A DNA stretch of 64,000 bases from positions 6,944,001 through 7,008,000 of the forward strand of contig JBHGNT010000004.1 of the NCBI GenBank assembly GCA_043228905.1, in the 5' to 3' direction. This document shows positions 55,539-64,000 of the stretch, in pieces. The DNA is from Azolla caroliniana. Lineage: Eukaryota; Polypodiophyta. A program made the translations under genes and the position numbers. The notes under the pieces are model-generated. The model made no database searches, was not told where the DNA came from, and saw only the letters and a program-made list of their open reading frames with translations. The stretch's first letter is position 1, and each line of letters opens with the position of its first letter.

Positions 55539-55688
55539 TGGTATCAGAGCGACTTGGTAGCTCGATCTAGCCCATCTGTGTGCATTGTGTCCTACGCCGA
55601 CGACCAAGAACCAGCTCATCGCCATCGTAGCTTCGCTACATAGCTCACATTCGAAGAGAGAAGAAGAAGAAGAAGAAGAATCGACATA

Positions 55689-56880
55689 ATGAATACTCAA
55701 ATGGGGAGCGCTCTCCCTACAGAGAAGTTGGATCGAAACAACTTCGCATCTTGGGAGTACAAGATGCACCAATACCTTGTCGGACAAGGCTATTGGAGCT
55801 ACATCAAAGGAGCACACGAAGACCGACCCGTTGAAATGGCTCCCGGATACGTGACATGGGAGCAAGCCACAAGCCGCGTGATGTATTGCTTGGCGACATG
55901 TGTTCGCGATCACATGCTCAGCTACATTCGCGAAGCCAAGACGCTGAAGGAGGCATGGGAAAATCTACGAAAGATTTTCGCGGTGAACACAACCACAAGA
56001 AGGCTTCAACTCCGCCGAGAGTTGAACAACATTCAACAAAGGGACATGTCCATCACGACATACACCTTGAAGATCAAGGAGCTTTGCGACTCGCTCGGCT
56101 CGATAAGCGTAAATATCGATGATGATGAGATGGTGCAAATATGCCTCGGCGGCCTCGCACCACGGTTCGGCGCGATGCGAACCGCCGTTTTAGCAAGGGA
56201 GAAATCTCCCTCCTTCTTCGAGCTCCAATCAATGCTATTGGTCAAAGAAAACCACATGCGTACAAGGAGCAATGAGTCGGAAGGCCACGTGCTCTACACG
56301 CACTCGAACGGAGGAAGAGCACGCGGACGAGCGAGATGCCGATTCGGCCAAGGACAAGGCGGACGAGGTCTAACCTACGACAACAACTCCCAATTTCGGC
56401 CGTAAAATGGAAGCCAACGAGGAACCTTCGCAAGAAGGGGGAGCTTCCACTCTGGCCCGAGCCGTCAAAACGCAACCAAATGCGGATATTGCGGATATTG
56501 CGGAAAGCTCGGCCACCACAAAGAAGAGTGCCAAAAGAAGATGCACACATCGGCTTCCACAAGCCGACAACTCACGAATTACACGCACAATTACGACTAC
56601 GATGAGTATAGCGGAATGTACGGGCACAACTCCAACTACGAAGATCGTGGTGGAATGTATGCACACAACTTCGACCGTGGCGAAATGTTCATGATGAAAC
56701 ATAGAGCAAACTCTATGTCGGCCTCTACCTCAACTAGTGCCTTCAATCCGGAGGATGTATGGTTTGTTGACTCCGGAGCCTCAAACCATATGACATCTCA
56801 TAAAGAATGGTTTCTCAAACTTCGAGAGTCAGAGTGATCTAGTTATGTCGAAACCAGAGATGACACTACGCGCCCGATTC
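55689..56880 (+). pseudogene. Copia B Gag and truncated protease
   Basis: ATG 55689 opens a Gag (LDRNNFASWEYKMHQYL, LQLRRELNNIQQRDMS) that is intact to 56405, where a stop or frameshift near the Arg/Gly-rich segment breaks it. The zinc knuckle (CGYCGYCGKLGHH-like, about 56475-56530) appears in a shifted frame. Protease VWFVDSGASNHMTSHKEWF (about 56757-56815) follows. After about 56895 the sequence jumps to RNase H, so integrase and RT are deleted. Confidence 0.85.
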
Positions 56881-56897
56881 GGCACATCGGCAATGTT

Positions 56898-57206
56898 CCG
56901 TTGGGGTACACAAACGCCGATTGGGTCGGCACAAAAACCGATAGAAGATCAACCTCTGGATTTGTTTTTTCCCTTGGCAGCGGAGCAATATCTTGGAGCA
57001 AAAAAAAGAAACCAATTGTCGCTCTTTTGAGCATAGAGGCAGAATACAAGGGCGCGGCAGTGGCCGCATGTGAAGCGATATGCCTCAAAAGGATACTCAA
57101 GGATCCGGGCGTACCCATCAAGGATCCGACTTCCCTTTACTGCGACAACATGAGCAATATCTATCTGGCTCAGAACCCGGTGTTCCACGCACGGACAAAA
57201 CACATC
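56898..57206 (+). pseudogene. Copia B RNase H, first part
   Basis: YTNADWVGTKTDRRSTSGF, SIEAEYKGAAVAACEA and YCDNMSNIYLAQNPVFHARTKH are copia RNase H. It is interrupted at the ACATC target by chromovirus E and resumes at 62882. It joins protease sequence directly at its left, marking the internal deletion. Confidence 0.88.
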
Positions 57207-57311
57207 TGTCAGGAACAGTACTGAGACAGAGAAGGAATTAGTACTAAACGAAGGATTAGTACTATGAGAGGTGTGGAACTTCTTCGAGAGAAGAAAGAAG
57301 TGAGCGAGACG

Positions 57312-57344
<33 letters not shown>

Positions 57345-57650
57345 TGAGTGAGTGATGATAAGAAAGATATGTATTATATGAAGAGAATATACAATGGTGG
57401 CTAAAAGGCTTAAGACTGGCGTTGAACCAATTTGGTTCAATATAATGCCTAGTGCCCTCTTTTATAGTGTTTTCAAGAGTAATCCTGAAGCTTCTAGAAT
57501 GTTCCAGAGAAATCTGGAATATACACTAATTTCCTATAATAAAATGTAAATGAAAATAATATCCTACGTATTACAATAGATGATCTAATGGTCAAGAGCT
57601 CGACCCATATAACCTTAGGTCATGGGTTCAAGTCTTGCCATATCATGACA
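57207..57650 (-). repeat. 3' LTR of chromovirus E
   Basis: 444 bp; on minus it starts TGTCATGATATGGCAAGAC and ends TTCCTGACA. It has a TATAAAAG box on minus (about 57461-57468) and a downstream CT tract (57318-57345 as GA). A tRNA-like module with GGTTCAAGTCT lies near its start (57592-57640). Confidence 0.92.
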
Positions 57651-58677
57651 CTATCCCCCCTTTAAAACGACGAGTGATACGAGTCATCTTGGATTGAGGA
57701 CCTGGTTTGTGTGGATATTGACGATGGAAGTCTTCAAGAAGAGCACGAGCATTGGTCACATTCTCGATCAGTTCCCAAGTACGTTCGCTGGGGCTATAGC
57801 CTAGCCAATCGACTAGATAGTAGAGCTTGTTGCGAACAATCTTGGAATCAAGGATGGCGGCAACCTCATACTCCGGCCCATCTTCAAGCTCGATCGGGGG
57901 TGGAGGTTGGATAAGACGTCCTAGGATGGTGCTCTCGTGGTAGGGTTCGAGGAGAGAACTATGAAACACCGGATGTATCCGAAGTCGAGGAGGTAGATCG
58001 AGACGAAAAGCGACATCATTAATCTGTCCAATAATACGGAAAGGACCTAATCGCCGATAATCTAATTTCTCACATGGACGAGTAGTCTTGATGTGTCGTC
58101 GTAGCAGCCACACCCGATCTCCAATATTAAAACTGGATGGAAGTCGATGACGATCTGCGTAGACCTTGTGTGTTTGTTGAACTTGTTGGAGATGAGTAGA
58201 TAAATCCTCTTGTATCTTGCATAACTGCTCCAAACGATCCTCCGCACACGGATTTGTGGACACCTCTGGGGTTTCAAGTACGCTCCATCGGGGGTGACAT
58301 CCCGTATAAGCATAAAATGGCGTAACTTTAGTGGATGCGTGGATAGAGTTGTTATAGGCAAATTCGGCGAAGTGGAGAATATCTGCCCAGTCATCTTGAT
58401 GATAGCTGAGAAAGCACCGCAGATACTGCTCCAGTGTTTGATTTGTTCGTTCAGCTTGGCCGTCGGTTTGTGGGTGGTAGCCGAAGGAGAGGTTACAAGT
58501 GACCTTGAGCATGTTAAAAAGGTGCTTCCAGAATTTTGACACGAACTGGAGTTCACGGTCGCTAATGATACTATCGGGAAGTCCATGATGCCGACATACT
58601 TCACGCATGACAATTTTGGCAGTGTCTTCACTGGAGATCTCCTTAGTACATGGCAAGAAATGAGCCATCTTCGTATA
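57643..58677 (-). pseudogene. Chromovirus E integrase core and chromodomain
   Basis: From 58668 the frame runs to 57643 with SDRELQFVSKFW, NLSFGYHPQTDGQAERTNQ, a GPF module (RLGPFRIIGQIND) and a C-terminal chromodomain (YEVAAILDSKI, LYYLVDWLGY, RTWELIENV). A TGA at about 58676 separates it from the preceding VVD, which holds the first catalytic aspartate. The stop codon lies inside the 3' LTR. The chromodomain would bind methylated histone H3 and direct insertion into heterochromatin (family knowledge). Confidence 0.9.
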
Positions 58678-61200
58678 TCAATCGACCACCGTTAGAATCG
58701 CATTGAACCCCTTAGAGACTGGACGATCTGTGATGAAGTCTAGAGCAATGGATTGCCACGGTTTGCTTGGAATTGGTAATGGTTCTAATAAACCATATGG
58801 ATGATGCCTTGGCATTTTCGCTTTGCAACATGTATCACAAGTCCGAACAAAATCCTCGACAAATTGTCTCATACAGGGCCACCAGAATGTTCGTTGTACT
58901 AAATGTAATGTTTTAGTACTACCAAAATGCCCAGCTGTATATGTGTCATGACAGTTTTGTACTACTCGAAGGCGGCAAGAACCATTAGGAACATACAAAA
59001 GTTCTTTAAAGAAGAGTAATCCATCATGGTATTTGAATTGCCGATAGTCCGTACCTGGTGGTTGCGACTGTGAACACGATGCTCGAGAGGGATCAATTTG
59101 TGCTAGTATAGCTTGGGCGAACGCATCTGTCTTCAAGTCTTCACGTATGGTATCGATAACGTGGGAATCCATAGGCATGTCAAATATCTGTGTTGCTTGT
59201 AGTCGTGCCGGTCCCAAGATGACTTGTTTTTGGTTATCGAAAGCTGGCTCGCCGGGACGGGGTGCTAGATACGAAGGCCGTGATAATGCATCTGCCTTCC
59301 CTTGGTGCCTCCCCGGACGATATGTAATTTTGAAGTCGAAACGCGTGAGGAAGTGGGTCCACCGAGCTTGACGTCGATTCAACACACGAGCATCCTGAAA
59401 GTAGGCAAGATTCTTGTGGTCACTAAATACGGTGACTGGATGAGAGGATCCCTCCAGAAAATGCCTCCATTGCATAAAAGAATTCACTATTGCCAATAGC
59501 TCCTTATCATGAATTTCGTAGTTGATTTCGGCAGAGTCAAACTTGTGTGAGTGAAAAGCCACAGGATGTAGCTTCTCATCATTCACCTGTTGTGACAAAA
59601 TGCTCCCCAATGCAAAATCCGATGCATCAGCTTCGATAATGAATGGTTTTTCCGGATCGACATGAGCTAGAATTGGAGCCGATGTAAATGCCTTTTTAAG
59701 ACTCTCGAAAGCCATGTCCGTTTCTTCAGACCAGATGAACGGTTGTCCCTTCCTGGTAAGTTGTGTGAGAGGTAGAACGATCTTTGAGTAATCTTATATG
59801 AACTTCTGGTAAAAATTGGCAAAGCCTAAGAAGCATTGCACATCCCGCACCGAACACAGAGTCTGCCATTCTACCACCGTTTTGACCTTAGCTGGGTCCA
59901 TGGAGATGCCTTCTGACGAAATGATGTAGCCGAGAAATTCCACTTGGTTGCACCCAAAACTACATTTTTCCAGCTTTGCATACAGACCATGTTCTCAAAG
60001 TCATTTTAGTACTAATAGTACATGAGAATCATGTTCTTCTTGGGTCTTTGAATAAACCAGTAGATCATCCAAATAGATGATCAAACAATCATCCAATAGA
60101 TCTCGGAATATATCATTAGCCATGTGCTGGAAGACTTCCGGCGCATTAGTGAGGCCGAACGGCATGACCATATACTCGAAGTGCCCATATCTGGTGCGAA
60201 ACGCGGTCTTCCATTCGTCTCCTGGTCGGATCCGTACGAGGTTATATGCTCCCGGTAAGTCGATCTTCGTGAAGAACCTAGCACCATTGATCCGTTCTAA
60301 AAGACTTGAGATAAGGGGAAGAGCATACCTATTCCTGATTGTAACCTTATTCAAGCCACGGTAATCTACAACGAGACGAAGCGATCCATCTTTTTTCTTG
60401 ACGAAGAAAATGGGCGCGCCGGCTGGAGATTTTGAATGCCGAATGAAACCATTTTCCAAATTCTCCTCTATATAGGCCCGAAGGACTTCCAGCTCGGTTG
60501 GTGACAAATTGTAGATCGGTCCCCATGGCGGCTCTTTTCCCGGTTGTAAATCGATGGGGCAATCGTACGGTCGATGATGAGGAAGTGTGTTGGCTTGTAC
60601 TTTATCGAACACATCGGCGTAATGACGATACTTCTCAGGAAGTTGAACGGTGGATTCTTCTTTAGTGGTGCTGGAGGGGTTTACTGATATTGCAAAGAGG
60701 AACATTTCCTCCTTGCACCCTTCTTTACGCAACTGACGTAGCGAAATGGTTGCCATCTTCTGAGTTGACCCTTGGGTTTGTCGACACTGGATTTCTCTTG
60801 TTCTCCAATCTATGTCTGGGTTATGTAACTCAAACCACGGTAATCCTAAAACTATAGGATGTTCTGGGATACTAATAATATTAAATGATACTACACATGC
60901 TAAGTTATCTAGGACAATATTAATGGGCTCTGACTCTTCTATGATATTTCCGGAAGCAATGAAACGTCCATCAATGACTATTACAGAGGCTGGACACTGG
61001 AGTTTTCTTAGGGATATCTTATGAGCTTGAGCAAATTTATTATCCATAAAGCAAGAGTTAGCTCTGGAATCTAGGAGTGCTAGGACATGTACTGGAGGGG
61101 TACTTTTAGTACTAACTATTACTTGGGCTACGAACACATCACTAACTTGCTTAGAGGGAATGGAACCACTAATGGGCTTCACAGATCTAGGGTTGTCCAA
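58678..61200 (-). pseudogene. Chromovirus E protease, RT, RNase H and integrase zinc finger
   Basis: 61200-60001 contains a protease with ALLDSRANSCFMD (DSG changed to DSR) and RT with [29 protein letters not shown] and IIYLDDLLVYSKT. Two TGA codons follow LVLK (about 59990-60000), and a further TAA occurs near 59795. 59715-58678 continues with EADASDFALGSILS, DKELLAIV, KADALSRPS, the integrase finger (H-x4-H, CDTCCKAK) and LDFITDRPVS. The stops make it inactive. Confidence 0.88.
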
Positions 61201-61364
61201 CCAAACGGCTCCTATTTTGGCTGGACTTAGTCGTTTAACTCTTCTTCTAACTGACTAAGGACATCAAATTTGTTTGCTAGATCTGGGATATTAGTACTAT
61301 TAGGACTATCGGATATCCCTACTGAAATAGGCTCGGGTTTAGTACTAGCGACTATTTGGTTTAC

Positions 61365-62369
61365 CTATCTTCTTGGCCTATGGGGGCAATTTATTGCGAT
61401 ATGTCCTGGTCCACCGCAGTAAAGACATAGTCGATTTGTACAGCATCGCTGCTTTTCTTCTTCAGATAATGGCCCTCGACGACATGTAGTGTCAATCTCC
61501 ATCGGAGTCGGAGTATTCGTTGGAGGCGCATTATATGACTCCCTCGGAAAAGGTCTTGCTACCACTGAGGCATAGGTGGGCTCTGATCTTGCCCTCGGCA
61601 TCTGTAGCTGTCGTTCCGAACGTCGCTCAAAGAGGCGGTTGTCACATCTCACCGCACGACTGATTGCTTCTGTTAAGGACTTTGGCTCTTCGGGGAAGGT
61701 CAAGAGTAAATCCTTGATGTCGTTGCGTAAACCATAACGGAGTTGCTCCATCAACGCTTGATCATCCCAAGTGATATCGGCGGCGAGTAGGCGAAAATCT
61801 GCAGCGTATGCGGAGGCTGGACGGTCACCTTGGCGTAATCGCCGGATTTTGTTGATTGCGGTCCTGATGTTGTCAGTATCTCCAAAACATGCTTTAAACT
61901 CACCTAGAAACTCTTCAAAATTGTTGAGTAACGGAGATTCCTTTTCTAATAGTGGAGCGAACCATGACAACGTTGAGCCACTTAACAAAGTGCCTACTAA
62001 ACCCACTCGTGATGCATCGGTGGGATATCAGGAAGGATGCATTTGAATAACTAATCATACCTGGTTAAGGAACCCTCTCAACTGCGATTGCGTTCCATCG
62101 AACTTCGTGGGAAGGCCAATCTTGGGCTCTTTATGAATCCCTTGTGTTCCGAGCCCTTGTTGTTGCATCGCTACGATGGTTGCTTCGACTTGTTGCACGC
62201 GTAACGCAAGTTCCCCATGTTGTTGTTGCGTTTGCTGCTTTTCTAAGGAGATTTGCTGAAGATCCCCTAGCAACCGTTGGTTTTCTTGTTCCAAAGCATG
62301 GAACTTCTCCTTCAAGCATTGAAATTCCAAGAAAACAGATTGATATTCTTCAGCGCTAACAGTGGCCAT
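61365..62369 (-). pseudogene. Chromovirus E Gag
   Basis: ATG 62369 (MATVSAEEYQ) opens a coiled-coil-like N-terminus (LKEKFHALEQENQRLLGDL). Stops near 62055 and 62027 interrupt it. The capsid part (SWFAPLLEKE, FKACFGDTDN, YAADFRLLAADITW) and CCHC knuckle CLYCGGPGHIAINC run to 61365. Between this and protease (61364-61201) the frame holds further stops. Confidence 0.85.
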
Positions 62370-62443
62370 GGGATGAAAGAAAAGAGGAATAAAAGATTAG
62401 TAGGAAATGAGAGAGATAGAAGGTAGGGAAAATTGGTTCAAAC

Positions 62444-62881
62444 TGTCAGGAACAGTACTGAGACAGAGAAGGAATTAGTACTAAACGAAGGATTAGTACT
62501 ATGAGAGGTGTGGAACTTCTTCGAGAGAAAGAAGAAGTGAGTGAGACAGAGAGAAAGAGAGAGATTGAGAGAGAGAGAGAGAGTGATGATAAGAAAGATA
62601 TGTATTATATGAAGAGAATATACAATGGTGGCTAAAAGGCTTAAGACTGGCGTTGAACCAATTTGGTTCAATATAATGCCTAGTGCCCTCTTTTATAGTG
62701 TTTTCAGGAGTAATCCTGAAGCTTCTAGAATGTTCCAGAGAAATCTGGAATATACACTAATTTCCTATAATAAAATGTAAATGAAAATAATATCCTACGT
62801 ATTACAATAGATGATCTAATGGTCAAGAGCTCGACCCATATAACCTAAGGTCATGGGTTCGAGTCTTGCCATATCATGACA
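62444..62881 (-). repeat. 5' LTR of chromovirus E
   Basis: 438 bp matching 57207-57650 with short indels in the GA tract and few substitutions. ACATC follows at 62882-62886. Confidence 0.92.
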
Positions 62882-63314
62882 ACATCGAAGTGCACTATCA
62901 CTTCATCCGAGAGCGTGTTCTAGCTGGCGATGTCGACCTACAACACATTAGCACAAATCTTCAAACGGCCGACATCTTCACTAAAGCCTTAGGAGCCGAG
63001 AAGCTGTGGCAATTCATGACCGATCTTGGATTGACGATCCCTGACCTGCCAAGCTTGAGGGGGAGTATTGAAGACACTACACAATAACGCGTGGATTCCA
63101 CAACTGTTCAACGAAGCCGCGAAGAGCCGATCTACCACACAAAGCTGCAAAGAAAGACGCAAGACGAAGCACAGACTTTGCAACTACGCACAACGCAAGC
63201 TGGAGCACGGATTCCGCAACTCCGCATAAATGTGAGTCAACGCGGACTCCGGAATGCGAGTCGAAGTGGATTCTGGATACCGTCTGAAACCGACCCGACT
63301 TGAGCTTGAGGGGG
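62882..63314 (+). pseudogene. Copia B RNase H end and 3' untranslated region
   Basis: Resumes with IEVHYHFIRERVLAGDVDLQHI and TADIFTKALGAEKLWQF to the stop at 63087. About 220 bp of untranslated sequence follow, including repeated GCAACT/CGCAA words, ending at the polypurine tract GCTTGAGGGGG (63304-63314). Confidence 0.85.
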
Positions 63315-63709
63315 TGTCTTGAGAATCAAGCTCAACTTGGTCTAGTGTGTGAACTCACCTTGAGAGTGAATAGACACTCCAACGGTCAAGAGTCACCATT
63401 ATGTCACCACTTTGTATTCTAGCATTTAGTATGAGTCATAAAATCATATTCTATGACACATAACTTATGAGCTTTCACATTCCCCATGCTCCATGAGTCT
63501 TGTAGTTAATGAAGAGAGAGGGTGACTATATAAAGCACCCTCCTCCCACCTTGTATTTTGTCGAGTCTTTCTCCTTTGTTAATATACTTTACCTTGCGTA
63601 TTCTCTGTGTCTTACTCCTTGTCTCTCTCTCACTCTCTCTTCCTCTCTCATACACACACACAGTTCATATCTATTCCGATGTACAGAATCCATGTTTTGA
63701 TTCTTTACA
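63315..63709 (+). repeat. 3' LTR of copia B
   Basis: 395 bp, TGTCTTGAGAATCAAGC to TCTTTACA. After it the protease-integrase sequence of copia C resumes at 63710. Confidence 0.92.
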
Positions 63710-64000
63710 TATCTCAAAGAACCTGTTGTCGGTTGGACAAATCGTCAACCAAGGGATGCAGGTGTGGTTTATACACCTAGGGTGCTTCATCGAGGAAGAG
63801 GGCCGGATAATTGTGCAAGGGCGCGGAGACGGGAGGATGTTCATCCTCAACACTAATGATGTCGGCACCGCTATGTTTGCGAAAGGGCAGAAGGTCGAAT
63901 CAGACATCGACCTATGGCACATGTCAATTATCGGAGGCTTCAAGACCTGCAATCGAAACAAGTCGTTTTCGGTTTGCTGAAATTTAGCGGCCGGAAGGTC
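63710..64000 (+). pseudogene. Copia C continuation (protease end to start of integrase)
   Basis: SKNLLSVGQIVNQGMQVWF, GRGDGRMFILN and IDLWHM are the region between copia protease and the integrase HHCC finger. The frame changes after LWHM, and the window ends. Confidence 0.85.

Larger units (their letters stand above)
57207..62881 (-). mobile_element. Chromovirus E with classical chromodomain, inactivated
   Basis: A 5675-bp minus-strand element with LTRs of 444 bp (57207-57650) and 438 bp (62444-62881) and perfect ACATC duplications (57202-57206 and 62882-62886). Order on minus is Gag, protease, RT, RNase H, integrase, chromodomain. Multiple in-frame stops occur, several looking like CGA to TGA changes. 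The polypurine tract AAAGGGGGGATAG abuts the 3' LTR. The primer site after the 5' LTR is not the usual TGG type (minus reads GTTTGAACCAATTTTCC), so the primer is unclear. The chromodomain keeps its aromatic residues, a feature I associate with TCN1-like chromoviruses of mosses, lycophytes and fungi. Confidence 0.9.
55146..63709 (+). mobile_element. Copia element B, internally deleted, carrying a nested chromovirus
   Basis: LTRs at 55146-55538 and 63315-63709 differ by a 2-bp indel at the start and a few substitutions. Flanks are TATCA and TATCT, a near-perfect 5-bp duplication within copia C protease. A tRNA-Met primer site lies at 55539-55550. The body has Gag, the start of protease and the end of RNase H only. 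Chromovirus E (57207-62881) sits in the RNase H part with perfect ACATC duplications. Without E the element is about 2.9 kb and non-autonomous. Confidence 0.9.

Overview
The window is nuclear DNA of a land plant and is made almost entirely of transposable elements. I see no ordinary single-copy host gene, rRNA gene, tRNA gene or CRISPR array. Evidence for a plant: Ty1/copia and Ty3/gypsy LTR elements primed mostly by initiator tRNA-Met, GT-AG introns, and TATA boxes followed by CT-rich leaders in the LTRs. One chromovirus (57207-62881) carries a classical chromodomain with its aromatic residues. From family knowledge that type is typical of mosses and lycophytes, so I lean weakly to a seed-free plant.

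Layout. 1-2900: decayed copia fragment. 2915-9921: a complete but damaged minus-strand Ty3/gypsy element with 643-bp LTRs and an unusual tRNA-Trp primer site. 9922-15247: a copia element with an intact 1344-residue Gag-Pol on the minus strand. 15253-34491: a chromovirus with 467-bp LTRs that differ at one base by eye, ACTAG target duplications and an intact 1507-residue polyprotein. Inside its leader sits a 12,183-bp DNA transposon (15744-27926) with 26-bp inverted termini and a 4-bp ACTA duplication. 34497-43050: a graveyard of copia, gypsy-gag and LINE pieces. 43056-46650: a second, decayed, truncated copy of the tRNA-Trp gypsy lineage on the plus strand. 46692-50373: a copia derivative lacking RT-RNase H. 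50374-64000: at least four elements nested inside one another. Copia D (from 51502) is split by copia C (from 52331), C by copia B (55146-63709), and B by the chromovirus E (57207-62881).

The most interesting unit is the DNA transposon at 15744-27926. It encodes two intact, convergent, multi-exon genes. The first is an 813-residue transposase with an apparent D-D-D triad; together with the 4-bp duplication this points to the Sola superfamily. The second is a 950-residue accessory protein with TP-basic repeats, a coiled coil, a RING-H2 finger and 17-residue repeats. One large intron in each gene, about 1.39 kb, is filled with repeats. Because it lies inside a nearly unmutated LTR element, the insertion must be young.

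A second notable point concerns the tRNA-Trp gypsy lineage. Both copies keep the same GATTTTTAG junction between protease and reverse transcriptase, with RT in the -1 frame. All exon boundaries, LTR ends and identity statements were read by eye from the sequence.
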